A stretch of 64,000 nucleotides of DNA from Parapedobacter pyrenivorans_A (GTDB lineage Bacteria > Bacteroidota > Bacteroidia > Sphingobacteriales > Sphingobacteriaceae), in the NCBI RefSeq assembly GCF_041925275.1, contig NZ_JBHEUZ010000006.1, forward strand, positions 124,001 to 188,000. Reading direction: 5' to 3'. The position numbers and the translations under genes were made by a program. Under the pieces are notes generated by a model. That model made no database searches and was not told the origin of the DNA. It was given only the letters and a program-made list of their open reading frames with translations. Of this stretch, positions 17,906 through 26,359 are shown piece by piece (the stretch's first letter is position 1; every line of letters starts with the position of its first letter).

Positions 17906-19171
17906 ATGAATGATTCATTAATAAACAATTTACCTACATCCAACGCCGCGGAACGCTTTCTCCGCTACGTACAGATAGATACGCAATCCGACCCGACGTC
18001 ATCAAGTTGTCCCTCTACTGAGAAACAGAAGAACCTGGGCCGGATACTTGTCGACGAACTGCTCGCCATGGGCGTCGTTGATGCACATCTCGACGAACAT
18101 GGTTATGTTTACGCCACCATCCCGGCCAACGTCGACAAAGACCTACCGGTCATCTGCTTCTGCTCCCACATGGATACGGCCCCCGATTGCTCGGGCACCG
18201 CAGTGAAACCCATCGTGCACCGCAACTATGAGGGTGGCGACATTGTATTGCCCGACGACCCTACCGTGGTCATCAACCCTGCCGAACACCCCGACCTGAA
18301 AAGCCAACTGGCGAACGACATCATCACCGCCAGCGGCGCCACGTTATTGGGTGCCGATGATAAGGCCGGCGTAGCAGAAATCATGGCCGCCGCCGAAATA
18401 CTCATGACCCAGCCCGAAATCAAACACGGCACCATCAAAATCCTGTTTACGCCCGATGAAGAAATTGGCCGCGGTGTAGATCGGGTGGATTTAGCCAAAC
18501 TGGGGGCTGATTTTGGATATACGGTGGATGGCGAGACAGCGGGTTCCATTGAAGATGAAACCTTTTCGGCCGACGGGGTAACCGTTACCATCGACGGGAT
18601 CAGCGTACACCCCGGTTTCGCAAAGGGCAAACTGCAAAGTGCGTTGAAAATTGCGGCCAGCGTCATCGATGCGCTGCCCAAAGACCGGCTCTCGCCCGAG
18701 ACAACCACCAAGCGTGAGGGCTTTGTACATCCGGTGTCCATCAAGGGAGGCGTCGAACAGGCCACTATCGAATTTATTGTCCGCGATTTCGATGATGAAA
18801 ATCTCCGCCGCCATGAGCATGAACTCGAGGGTATCGTCAAGTCGGTGATATCCCGGCATACCGGTTGCCGTTATCGATTTGAGGTTACCGAACAGTATCG
18901 CAACATGAAGCAGGTACTCGACCGCTATCCGCAAATCATGGAAATTGGCCTGGAAGCGATCCGCCGTGCGGGCATGGAACCCATCCGGCGGAGCATCCGG
19001 GGTGGAACGGATGGTTCGCGGCTTTCATTCATGGGCCTGCCCTGTCCTAATATCTTTGCCGGCGGCCATGCCTTCCATGGGAAAGAAGAGTGGGTATCCG
19101 TACAGGATATGGAAAAAGCCGTCAGGACCATTTTGCACATTGCTGTGTTAGTCGTAAGTCATAAGTCATAA
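17906..19171 (+). CDS. pepT: Peptidase T (tripeptide aminopeptidase), M20B
   Basis: This two-zinc cytoplasmic aminopeptidase of 421 residues releases the N-terminal residue from tripeptides. Metal and catalytic residues are visible: H88 and D90 in CSHMDT, D151 in GADDKAG, E185/E186 in PDEEIGRG, D208 in TVDGE and a final His in GGHAFHGKEEW. The dimerisation domain sits between residues 215 and 330. The ATG at 17906 is chosen from the promoter position; an upstream in-frame start at 17867 would overlap the -33 element. The last residues (VVSHKS) are encoded by a 7-bp repeat array that has replaced the native C-terminus. Confidence 0.93.
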   Translation: MNDSLINNLPTSNAAERFLRYVQIDTQSDPTSSSCPSTEKQKNLGRILVDELLAMGVVDAHLDEHGYVYATIPANVDKDLPVICFCSHMDTAPDCSGTAVKPIVHRNYEGGDIVLPDDPTVVINPAEHPDLKSQLANDIITASGATLLGADDKAGVAEIMAAAEILMTQPEIKHGTIKILFTPDEEIGRGVDRVDLAKLGADFGYTVDGETAGSIEDETFSADGVTVTIDGISVHPGFAKGKLQSALKIAASVIDALPKDRLSPETTTKREGFVHPVSIKGGVEQATIEFIVRDFDDENLRRHEHELEGIVKSVISRHTGCRYRFEVTEQYRNMKQVLDRYPQIMEIGLEAIRRAGMEPIRRSIRGGTDGSRLSFMGLPCPNIFAGGHAFHGKEEWVSVQDMEKAVRTILHIAVLVVSHKS

Positions 19172-19178
19172 GTCACTC
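19151..19178. repeat. 7-bp tandem repeat, four units, across the pepT stop codon
   Basis: GTCGTAA, GTCATAA, GTCATAA and GTCACTC run head to tail. The third unit supplies the TAA stop of pepT, and the array ends two bases before the ATG of the nitroreductase gene. It is of the same sequence family as the arrays at 48770 and 50971. Confidence 0.85.
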
Positions 19179-19180
19179 AC

Positions 19181-19756
19181 ATGCCATCAACTCCTTTCGA
19201 AACCATCAAACGCATTATCAACCATCGCCGGTCGATTTTTCCACCAAGTTATAACGAGCGAGTGATCCCCAAAGAATTGTTGACTGAACTGCTGGATTGC
19301 GCCAATACGGCGCCAACACACAAACTCACTCAGCCATGGCGGTTCGTTGTATTCCGCGAACAGGGATTGGAGCGGCTGGCAGACCAGCTGGCATCGCTTT
19401 ACAAAGCACATACACCATCTGAGCAATTCCTCCAGAAAAAGTTTGAAAGTACCCGCGAAAAGGTGCTTCGATCGGGAGCGGTAGTGGCCATTGTGGTATC
19501 ATACAGCGGTGTCGTTCCGCAATGGGAGGAACTTGCAGCCACGGCCTGTGCGGTACAGAACCTTTGGCTTGCCGCATCGGCGGCCAATATCGGCGGCTAC
19601 TGGAGTAGTCCGGGCACCATCAAGCATATCGGTGATTTCTTAGACCTGGCAGGGAACGAAGAATGCCTCGGCTTCTTTTACATGGGCTATCATGACGAAC
19701 CGCAGCGGACAGCAAACCGCCGGCCAATAGCTGAAAAAGTCCGGTGGGAAGAATAA
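19181..19756 (+). CDS. Nitroreductase-family flavoprotein
   Basis: This 191-residue protein of the FMN-dependent nitroreductase fold has an early basic RRS (HRRSIFPPSY) and the APTHKLTQPWRFVV stretch typical of the YdjA/NfsB-like branch, then a GYWSSPG segment near the flavin. It probably reduces nitro or quinone-like compounds with NAD(P)H. It follows pepT by nine bases and is likely cotranscribed. Its 3' end faces the anti-sigma gene, with only 18 bases between stop codons. The natural substrate is unknown. Confidence 0.85.
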   Translation: MPSTPFETIKRIINHRRSIFPPSYNERVIPKELLTELLDCANTAPTHKLTQPWRFVVFREQGLERLADQLASLYKAHTPSEQFLQKKFESTREKVLRSGAVVAIVVSYSGVVPQWEELAATACAVQNLWLAASAANIGGYWSSPGTIKHIGDFLDLAGNEECLGFFYMGYHDEPQRTANRRPIAEKVRWEE

Positions 19757-19762
19757 TACAGC

Positions 19763-19774
19763 GTGTGGCCACAC
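19763..19774. other. 12-bp perfect palindrome between convergent genes
   Basis: GTGTGGCCACAC fills most of the 18-base gap between the nitroreductase stop (19756) and the anti-sigma stop (19775). It could fold as a small GC-rich hairpin on either transcript. It has no T-run, so it is a weak terminator at best. Confidence 0.4.
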
Positions 19775-20428
19775 CTATTCGAACGTAATCTCCACTTGCC
19801 CCCTGCTGCCGGTCCATCGCGGCCCCACCTCCAATGCCTGTAGAACTCCGCTCAGTGAGTTGGTATCCGCATCATCGGCCGCTTGGATATTCATTGGCAT
19901 TCCTTGTGCGTTGATATCGAAGGTTAACGTTGTCTTTCCTGTCAGCGAAGTACCTGCAAGCTTATCACTAAGATACGCGTTGAACTCGTCCCATCCACCC
20001 TCCGGATAAGCGTCCAATCCGGGGCCGGTCGCAGCGACTGCATGTGCCCTAACCAGCGATCCGGGAGCGGCTAGCTCGACATGCACTTCCTTTTCGGTAG
20101 TCGGTTGCTCCGCTGACTGGTGGCGCATCCACAGCAGGACCAATACAAGGACCATCAGTACACAGGCGGTGGCCGCCACGCCAAGACGCTGCCACCCGAA
20201 GAAAAATGCATTCCGCTCTTTTGCCTGGCCCTCGATACGGTCAGCCAATCGCTGCTGCAATAGGCTTAGCTGCCGGTGGCTGACATCTTTCCGCAATCGG
20301 TAACCATCAATGGCATCTTGCAACAACGGGTCGTCGAGTGCCTCCCGCTCGAGGTCATACATCTCGTCCCTGCTAAGTTCGCCTTTGAGGTACCGCTGTA
20401 TACGAACAATCTGGTAACTATTATTCAT
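19775..20428 (-). CDS. Anti-sigma factor with one membrane helix and TonB-C-like periplasmic domain
   Basis: This 217-residue protein has a cytoplasmic acidic helical N-terminus (residues 1-70, with RYLKGELSRDEMYDLE), as in Bacteroidota anti-sigma factors, a single helix at about 84-101 and a periplasmic part. The last 55 residues (GKTTLTFDINAQG to VEITFE) match the pattern of TonB C-terminal domains. Its ATG overlaps the sigma gene stop by eight bases, so the pair is translationally coupled and this protein should hold that sigma factor. What the periplasmic domain senses is unknown. Confidence 0.75.
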   Translation of the reverse strand: MNNSYQIVRIQRYLKGELSRDEMYDLEREALDDPLLQDAIDGYRLRKDVSHRQLSLLQQRLADRIEGQAKERNAFFFGWQRLGVAATACVLMVLVLVLLWMRHQSAEQPTTEKEVHVELAAPGSLVRAHAVAATGPGLDAYPEGGWDEFNAYLSDKLAGTSLTGKTTLTFDINAQGMPMNIQAADDADTNSLSGVLQALEVGPRWTGSRGQVEITFE

Positions 20429-20981
20429 TTTTGCTTTTCTCCATACAGATTTTCAGATTGCGCTTGCCGTTTTGGATATGGCTTTTTACCTTATTGAAAT
20501 CGAAGCCTGTGACGTCAGCAACTTCCTTATAACACTTCTGCTCCAAGTAAAATAACCGGACACACGTTTGCTGCTCGACATTGAGCGTTTCCAAACAAGC
20601 TTCCATCAACGCAAGTTGCTCCTCGGGAATTCCCTCCCCACTATCATGTTGATGCAGGAACGCGTCACTTTCCACAAGGTGATCATCGATATCGACGGTG
20701 TTTATACGCTTGCTTGTTCGTAGGTCCATAAGGCAGTGGTTCCTAGCCAACGTATAAAGCCAACTCTTGAAGTTACTCACCTCGTGAACGCGTAACTTGG
20801 TAATCAATGACTCAAAAATTTCCATGACAGCGTCTTCGCTTCTCGCCTCGTCCTTATAATACTTGAGGCACACCCCAAAGATCAACGGCATATATGGCTC
20901 ATACAATTTGCCGAGCACACGCAAATCACCGGCTTCCCGGTACCTTGCCAACAGATTCTGTTCTTCGAGTGCTGATGTCAT
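20421..20981 (-). CDS. RNA polymerase sigma factor, ECF type
   Basis: This 186-residue protein has region 2 (YYKDEARSEDAVMEIFESL to LYTLARNHCLMDLR) and region 4 (VRLFYLEQKCYKEVADVTG with a following HIQNGKRNLK). It should direct RNA polymerase to a small regulon under control of the adjacent membrane anti-sigma protein. I take the ATG at 20981. The reading frame stays open upstream to 21164, but that extension is not sigma-like. A TACGTTTG -7-like element lies 16 bases upstream of the ATG, without a clear -33 partner. Confidence 0.88.
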   Translation of the reverse strand: MTSALEEQNLLARYREAGDLRVLGKLYEPYMPLIFGVCLKYYKDEARSEDAVMEIFESLITKLRVHEVSNFKSWLYTLARNHCLMDLRTSKRINTVDIDDHLVESDAFLHQHDSGEGIPEEQLALMEACLETLNVEQQTCVRLFYLEQKCYKEVADVTGFDFNKVKSHIQNGKRNLKICMEKSKNE

Positions 20982-21290
20982 TAGCGATACGTTATCCAAA
21001 CGTACGAAATATCCCTGACTTTTGATAGCGCTGTGCCATCGGCTGAATGGCAGGCCCAAAAGATGACCTTTGTCAGAAAAAATAATTCCCTCGGGCAGAC
21101 GGATCGGCCAATCGCTTGCCGAGCCATCAATTTGCCGGATTATTACCGTTTGGCAACCGCACAAAAACTTAATGAAGATTACTTTTTTAACTGTGCATCC
21201 GCATCACAGTGAGCCTTCGGAACCGCTAGTTTTGTCATGGAAAGGTAAGAAGAAAGGCTTCGAACCCCGCAAGTAAAAACAAAAATTTAG
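20982..21290. other. Divergent intergenic region between sigma gene and YceI gene
   Basis: No gene is supported here. On the minus strand TACGTTTG (21004-20997) could be a -7 element for the sigma gene. On the plus strand TAGTTTTG (21227-21234) could serve the YceI-like gene with a leader of about 50 bases. Neither has a TTTG at the right distance. An open frame continuing the sigma gene to 21164 lacks sigma-like residues. Confidence 0.4.
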
Positions 21291-21890
21291 ATGAGCATGG
21301 AAGCGATAACTAAACTAGCAACCCTCGGAACAGCGACGATGCTGTTTGCCGCAACTTGGTTAACTGTAAATGCCCAAGACACTTATCGATCAGCAGCCAC
21401 ACAAGCCACCATAAAAGGTACCTCAACCCTGCACGACTGGGACATGACCTCGTCTAAGGGCCAAACCACGGCTTCGTTTATAGTCGAAGGTAATCAAGTG
21501 AAAAAAATAAACACATTGACATTCATTGTTCCCGCTGAATCGTTGAAAAGCGACAAAAGCGGCTTGGATAAAAATGCTTACAAAGCGTTGGAGACAGACA
21601 AGCACCAAAACATAACGTTTACGATGACTTCGGGCACGATAGCCGCCACTGGCAGCAACACTTTCCAAGTGAGGGCGACGGGTAATCTGACCATCGCCGG
21701 TACGACCAAACAGACGACCATCGCGGCAACCGGTCAATTCAACCCGTCGGACAAGAGCATCGCTGTCAATGGAAGCACGAAATTCAACATGACAGGCTAT
21801 GACGTGAAACCACCCACAGTCATGATGGGCACCATCAAGACAGGTGACGAAATCACGGTAACCTATAGCGGTAAACTAATGGCACAATAA
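21291..21890 (+). CDS. YceI-family periplasmic protein
   Basis: This 199-residue protein has a signal peptide (cleavage near VNAQD, about residue 29) and a YceI lipocalin-like barrel. The family marks are STLHDWDMT, LKSDKSGLDKNAYKAL, a KHQNITFTM strand and an LTIAGTTKQTTI strand. YceI proteins bind long isoprenoid or other hydrophobic chains. The ATG at 21291 is followed by a second in-frame ATG at 21297. The next two genes (porin-like barrel and a second YceI-type protein) run the same way, suggesting a shared envelope role. Confidence 0.9.
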   Translation: MSMEAITKLATLGTATMLFAATWLTVNAQDTYRSAATQATIKGTSTLHDWDMTSSKGQTTASFIVEGNQVKKINTLTFIVPAESLKSDKSGLDKNAYKALETDKHQNITFTMTSGTIAATGSNTFQVRATGNLTIAGTTKQTTIAATGQFNPSDKSIAVNGSTKFNMTGYDVKPPTVMMGTIKTGDEITVTYSGKLMAQ

Positions 21891-21929
21891 ACAACGAATA
21901 CGTCTTACACCATCTAATATCCAAAAATC

Positions 21930-23318
21930 ATGAAAACTACATGTACAGCCCTCACAATGCTCACGGCTATCGCCATAGCCGCGATTCCGGTGGCCACCTT
22001 TGCACAGGAAGAAAAAGACGCGGAAAAGGGCCCAATCATACAATATGGCGAGCCTGACTTCTTCCGGCCATACGACAAGCGTGGCCTCCATGTTTTCGAG
22101 ACGACAAAAGCTGATTTGGATAAGCCTTACAGCGGCAGGAAAATAAGCTTAGGGGCAGGTTTCACCCAGCAGTTCCAATCGTTGAAAAACGAGAACCCGG
22201 GTGCCGAGAACAACGGGGGCACAGACGCCAATGCGCTCTTTCCTCTAGCACCCGGTTTCATGACCGCACAGGCCAACCTGTATATCGATGCCCAATTGGC
22301 CAAAGGTATCCGGCTGCATTTGGCCAACTATATGTCTTCACGCCACCACAACGAGTTTTGGGTGAAAGGTGGATACCTCCAGATTGACCGCTTTCCTTTC
22401 GAAGGCAAATTCTGGGATGACCTCGCTGAATTGGTCACCGTAAAAGCTGGCCACATGGAAATCAATTATGGAGATGCCCACTTCCGTCGTCCAGACGGTG
22501 GACATACGTTGTACAGTCCTTTTATGGAAGGCAACATCATGGATGCATTTGCAACGGAAATCGCCGGTGAGGTATACGTCCAGAAAAACGGAATCTTCGG
22601 AATGCTTGGTGTAAGCAACGGGATGATCCGGGGAGCGGCCCAGGAAATCGAAGAGACCACCGGCAACCAATTTGGCACAGCAAATCCATCTGTTTACCTG
22701 AAGGCCGGTATTGACAGGCAGGTCAATGACGACATCAGGCTACGCCTGACCGGCAGCTTGTATCACAATAGCGGCACCGGCGGATCCGGGCTGACCTTAT
22801 ATGCCGGCGACCGTACAGGCTCCAACTACCAAAACGTAATGGAACAGTACTATGCCAATGGTACCGCCAAAGCAGCTACGGCCATGTATAGCTCCGGACG
22901 TTTCAATCCCGGCTACAACGGCAAACTGGATGCGGTAATGATTAACGGCTTCGCAAAAATGCAGGGCCTCGAATTCTTTGGCACGTATGAATACGCAAGC
23001 GGCCGGGGCAAAGCAACCGCAGACGCCGAAAACCGGGTGACCACACAATACGCGCTAGAGGGGTTATATCGGTTTGGCAGCTATGAAAACCTGTATATCG
23101 GCTTGCGGTATAACGCAGTTAACTCAGAACTACTGTTCGGCGACATCACCGACGTAAAAATCGATCGTTTTGCCGCAGGTGCCGGTTGGTTCATCACCAA
23201 GAATATCCTGATGAAAGGTGAGTATGTGATTCAAAAATATAACGACTTCCCCACTACGGATTACCGCCATAACGGCAAATTCAACGGGGCAGTCCTCGAA
23301 GCCATCATTGCGTTCTAA
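21930..23318 (+). CDS. Outer-membrane porin-like beta-barrel protein
   Basis: This 462-residue protein has a signal peptide (cleavage near TFAQE, about residue 26). The rest alternates short beta strands rich in aromatic residues with Gly and Asn turns and ends in AIIAF, a terminal aromatic as in outer-membrane barrels. Segments such as VTVKAGHMEINYGDAHFRR resemble phosphate-selective porins of the OprO/P type. It probably forms a channel; selectivity is unknown. It lies 39 bases after the YceI gene. Confidence 0.65.
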   Translation: MKTTCTALTMLTAIAIAAIPVATFAQEEKDAEKGPIIQYGEPDFFRPYDKRGLHVFETTKADLDKPYSGRKISLGAGFTQQFQSLKNENPGAENNGGTDANALFPLAPGFMTAQANLYIDAQLAKGIRLHLANYMSSRHHNEFWVKGGYLQIDRFPFEGKFWDDLAELVTVKAGHMEINYGDAHFRRPDGGHTLYSPFMEGNIMDAFATEIAGEVYVQKNGIFGMLGVSNGMIRGAAQEIEETTGNQFGTANPSVYLKAGIDRQVNDDIRLRLTGSLYHNSGTGGSGLTLYAGDRTGSNYQNVMEQYYANGTAKAATAMYSSGRFNPGYNGKLDAVMINGFAKMQGLEFFGTYEYASGRGKATADAENRVTTQYALEGLYRFGSYENLYIGLRYNAVNSELLFGDITDVKIDRFAAGAGWFITKNILMKGEYVIQKYNDFPTTDYRHNGKFNGAVLEAIIAF

Positions 23319-23341
23319 AAACGGAAAGGTTATTAAGAAGT

Positions 23342-23422
23342 CGTCCAAAAAGTCTCCAACAGTGCGAAACAATCCGATATAAGGCATTCCAATCGCAAAC
23401 ATCCATCGAGGCTTTTTGGACG
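23342..23422. repeat. 15-bp inverted repeat spanning 81 bases
   Basis: Arms at 23342-23356 and 23408-23422 pair over 15 bases with one G-U. The outer 11 (CGTCCAAAAAG and its complement) are perfect, and the loop is 51 bases. It occupies most of the 125-base gap between the porin gene and the second YceI-like gene. It may be a transcript hairpin that reduces read-through, or the remnant of a small element. Confidence 0.6.
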
Positions 23423-23443
23423 TTCCCAACAAAACGTGACATC

Positions 23444-24079
23444 ATGAAAGCAACCTGTTACACCCGTCTACTTTCAATTTTCCTTTATATTGGAGCGTTG
23501 TGTGTATTCGTTTCTTTCAAGGGGCCTAATCTGGGGTTTGAGCACGCCACCAGCGAACTGCACTGGACGGTGTTGCCCAACAGTTTCATCACCATCAGCG
23601 GCAGTTCAAACATTAATACGTTTGGATGCGAAGCGTCAGGAGTATTCCAAGCCGAGCCCTTGCGGGGTATGGTGGCGAAAGACGGGGTGAGTGTAAACAT
23701 GAAGGGCGCCATCCGTATCGCAATCGGTCAATTTGATTGCAACCACCGGATGCTCACTGCCGATCTCCGGAAAACGCTGAAGGCGGACGCATATCCCGAA
23801 ATGGCCATCCGTTTCATGTCGTTGGAACGGATGCCACTTTGCGATGGGGGAACAGATTACATTACGGGTAAAGTGATCATCGAGCTAGCTGGCCAGCGCA
23901 AACCCTTTAACATCAGGTGCTCATTTTCCAAAACCAGTACTGGTTATAGGCTTGAAGGAAGCCGAGCCTTTTCTTTTGCAGATTTCGATCTTAGTCCCCC
24001 AAAGAAAGCCGGTGGCCTCGTCAAAGTCAAGGACGATTTCGACGTAACCTTCACCTTGCTCCTCAACAATTGCCATTGA
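23444..24079 (+). CDS. YceI-like secreted protein, diverged
   Basis: This 211-residue protein starts with a hydrophobic signal (residues 8-24) and then has a YceI-like barrel pattern: SGSSNINTFGCEA where classic members have a TLHDW element, RKTLKADAYPEMAIRFM, and a DYITGKVIIELAGQRKPF strand. The cysteines at about residues 63, 99, 132 and 157 are not usual in YceI and could form disulfides. It is the third gene of the run and ends at a strong terminator. A ligand-binding role is inferred from the fold. Confidence 0.75.
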   Translation: MKATCYTRLLSIFLYIGALCVFVSFKGPNLGFEHATSELHWTVLPNSFITISGSSNINTFGCEASGVFQAEPLRGMVAKDGVSVNMKGAIRIAIGQFDCNHRMLTADLRKTLKADAYPEMAIRFMSLERMPLCDGGTDYITGKVIIELAGQRKPFNIRCSFSKTSTGYRLEGSRAFSFADFDLSPPKKAGGLVKVKDDFDVTFTLLLNNCH

Positions 24080-24088
24080 ACCCTCTAA

Positions 24089-24127
24089 ATGAAACCGGGG
24101 CAAGTTTCCCCGCCCCGGTTCCGTTTC
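24089..24127. terminator. Bidirectional hairpin between convergent genes
   Basis: Nine-base perfect arms AACCGGGGC (24092-24100) and GCCCCGGTT (24111-24119) form a GC-rich stem, with flanking TGAAAC and GTTTCA adding outer pairs. It lies between the stops at 24079 (plus) and 24144 (minus). Confidence 0.7.
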
Positions 24128-24143
24128 ATGTGTTTGTGGATCG

Positions 24144-25970
24144 TTAGAAACACCAGCCATTTGCTTCAATTAATGCTTGGGCTATCCGTTGCCGAGCATC
24201 CTTGATGTTATAGGGTTCGGCCTTGGTGAAGCGCCGGATGCCGACCAACATCATTTTCAATTCATCACCTTCGGCAAAGGAATGAAGCGCCTCCTTGCCG
24301 GCGAGGTATACGCGGTCTATCGCGGTATGCAAATAAATACGTGCCATATCCAATTGCCGTTGCACCGCTTCCTCACCACGCTGTTGCACCAGTTTCTCGG
24401 CACGGAGCAGCGTCGACTCGGCGAGGTATACGTATCCGACGATATCGGCTATATTCGTCAATATCTCTTGCTCTTTCTGCAACGTCATCATCAGCTTCTG
24501 CACGGCAGCACCGGCCACCAGCAATCCCGCTTTCTTAAGGTTGGTAAGCAGCTTCTTTTCATACGCGAAGGGCACATCGTCTACCTCGCCGAAATCGGGA
24601 ATGGCCATCAACTCACCGGCTACCGCCTGCGCCGGGCCCATGAGGTCGAGCTCCCCTTTGAGGGCACGTTTCAGCAACATATCCACGATGAGCAAACGGT
24701 TCACTTCGTTGGTACCTTCAAAAATACGGTTGATGCGCGAATCGCGGTAGGCGCGTTCCATGGGTGCATCCGCTGAGTAGCCCATTCCGCCGTAGATTTG
24801 TACCCCTTCATCTACTACGTAGTCGAGCATCTCCGACCCCCAAACTTTCAATATGGCACACTCGATGGCAAATTGTTCGGTCGCCTTCAGCTTGGCTTTT
24901 GCCGCATCCATCCCCCCTGCAACCAATGCATCATACGCATCGTCGATATTTTGGCCGGCCCGGTATGCAGCACTTTCCACTGCAAAATTCCGCACAGCCA
25001 TTTCAGCCAGTTTATAGCGGATGGCACCGAATTTGGAAATCGGTAAGCCGAACTGTACCCGTTCATTGGCGTAGCCGATGGCTTGACCAATTACCCGCCG
25101 GGAAGAGCCGATGGTGGCAGCACCCAACTTGATGCGGCCCACATTGAGGATATTCACAGCGATTTTGAATCCGTTTTCCCGTTCGGAGAGCATATTCTCC
25201 GCCGGCACCGGGCACTCATTAAAAAATACCTGCCGGGTGGATGAACCCTTGATGCCCAGTTTATGTTCTTCGGGGTTCATAGTGATACCACCAAACTCCC
25301 GCTCCACAATAAACGCGGTGAGGTTCTTATCGTCATCTATTTTAGCAAATACGATGAATATGTCGGCAAAGCCACCGTTGGTGATCCACATCTTTTGGCC
25401 ATTGATGAGGTAGTGTGTTCCCGCTTCATTGAGTTTAGCACTGGTACGCCCGGAATTGGCGTCCGACCCTGAATTGGGCTCGGTAAGGCAGTAGGCCGCT
25501 TTCCATTCGCCCGTAGCCAGCTTGGGCACATACTTCTCCTTTTGGGCGTCGTTTCCATAATAAAGGATAGGCAATGTACCGATCCCCGTATGGGCCGAAA
25601 GGGCAACGGCGAAGGAATGGCCCGCACCGATTACGTCGGCTACCAGCATGGACGTATTGAAGTTCTTCCCGAACCCGCCATAGATCTCCGGGACAGAAAC
25701 ACCCAGCAGGCCCAGCTCGCCAGCCTTGTCAAGCAGGCTTTCCATCAGTCCCTCCTCCTGTGTATCGATACGCTCTAGGTTGGGATAGATCTCCGCGGCA
25801 AGAAAATCGTCGCACGTCTGCCGGATCATCACTTGTTCCTCATCGAAGTCCTCCGGTATGAATATGTCCGTAAATTCCGTCTCACGGATAACGAATTCTC
25901 CCCCTTTCATCGATTTGAGATTTGAGATGTCAGATTTGAGACCTGCCTCATCACTAAACTCCTTGTCCAT
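24144..25970 (-). CDS. fadE: Acyl-CoA dehydrogenase (FadE type, long form)
   Basis: It catalyses the first step of beta-oxidation, FAD-dependent formation of trans-2-enoyl-CoA. Its 608 residues fit the longer B. subtilis FadE type. Visible marks are CLTEPNSGSDANS, MWITNGGFADIFIVFAK, the late VQIYGGMGYS and the RINRIFEGTNEVNR segment, with a C-terminal helical extension. Two starts are possible. ATG 25970 overlaps the upstream gene by 17 bases and adds residues GLKSDISNLKSM encoded by a 7-bp repeat. ATG 25910 starts at MKGGEF. It is the last gene of the fad operon. Confidence 0.93.
   Translation of the reverse strand: MDKEFSDEAGLKSDISNLKSMKGGEFVIRETEFTDIFIPEDFDEEQVMIRQTCDDFLAAEIYPNLERIDTQEEGLMESLLDKAGELGLLGVSVPEIYGGFGKNFNTSMLVADVIGAGHSFAVALSAHTGIGTLPILYYGNDAQKEKYVPKLATGEWKAAYCLTEPNSGSDANSGRTSAKLNEAGTHYLINGQKMWITNGGFADIFIVFAKIDDDKNLTAFIVEREFGGITMNPEEHKLGIKGSSTRQVFFNECPVPAENMLSERENGFKIAVNILNVGRIKLGAATIGSSRRVIGQAIGYANERVQFGLPISKFGAIRYKLAEMAVRNFAVESAAYRAGQNIDDAYDALVAGGMDAAKAKLKATEQFAIECAILKVWGSEMLDYVVDEGVQIYGGMGYSADAPMERAYRDSRINRIFEGTNEVNRLLIVDMLLKRALKGELDLMGPAQAVAGELMAIPDFGEVDDVPFAYEKKLLTNLKKAGLLVAGAAVQKLMMTLQKEQEILTNIADIVGYVYLAESTLLRAEKLVQQRGEEAVQRQLDMARIYLHTAIDRVYLAGKEALHSFAEGDELKMMLVGIRRFTKAEPYNIKDARQRIAQALIEANGWCF
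25914..25941. repeat. 7-bp tandem repeat, four units, in the fadE 5' end
   Basis: TTTGAGA, TTTGAGA, TGTCAGA and TTTGAGA run head to tail. They are the complement of the TCTCAAA family seen at 26360 and 30012. The array lies between the two possible fadE start codons, so it is either leader or in-frame coding sequence. Confidence 0.8.
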
Positions 25971-26340
25971 GTTCTTTCGATTTGAAGGTTATTTTTAATT
26001 TTTTCTGAAATCCATAAATCATCTTTTGAATTTCATTCAACTGCTCTTCGATATATTTTGTGTGATTTTCATCTAATAAACCCAAATTACGGGCAATGAT
26101 AATCTGGGTTTGCAATTCATAGGCTGATCCATTCGCAATTCCGAGAAAATGAACAAACTCCCTATCAGAATTACGTCCTGCACCCTCAGCAACATTGGAA
26201 GCGATAGATACCACAGCACGTTTGATCTGATTTGTCAGACCGTACCGTTCATCTACTGGAAAATCAATCGTCACTTTATAAACGTACGTGGCTAACTCAA
26301 TAGCCTTCTGCCAGACATGAAGTTCTTTTAAATGATGCAT
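25954..26340 (-). CDS. Four-helix-bundle protein (23S rRNA intervening-sequence family)
   Basis: This 128-residue all-helical protein is of the S23/IVP family, with HVWQKAIELATYVYKVT at the start, YGLTNQIKRAVVSIASNVAEGAGR in the middle and EFVHFLGIANGSAYELQTQ after it. Relatives form pentameric bundles and include Avd of diversity-generating retroelements, but no reverse transcriptase or variable repeat is seen here. It interrupts the fad operon between fadA and fadE and has 7-bp repeat arrays on both sides, as if inserted. Its role in the operon is unknown. Confidence 0.88.
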   Translation of the reverse strand: MHHLKELHVWQKAIELATYVYKVTIDFPVDERYGLTNQIKRAVVSIASNVAEGAGRNSDREFVHFLGIANGSAYELQTQIIIARNLGLLDENHTKYIEEQLNEIQKMIYGFQKKLKITFKSKEHGQGV

Positions 26341-26359
26341 ACTGCTTACCTAACTGATT

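Noticed and set aside
17488..17943. Open frame of 151 codons on the minus strand across the 21-bp array, reading as a heptad repeat (YHGK-like units)
   Set aside because: The frame is open only because a 21-base period keeps one phase. A stop interrupts the repeat inside the array, no ribosome site or family is seen, and the other strand reads a similar peptide because the cores are palindromic.
20982..21164. N-terminal extension of the sigma factor
   Set aside because: The extra 61 residues lack sigma-like sequence. The ATG at 20981 gives the normal ECF start.
25954..26340. Avd component of a diversity-generating retroelement
   Set aside because: The four-helix fold fits, but there is no reverse transcriptase, template repeat or variable protein in the window.
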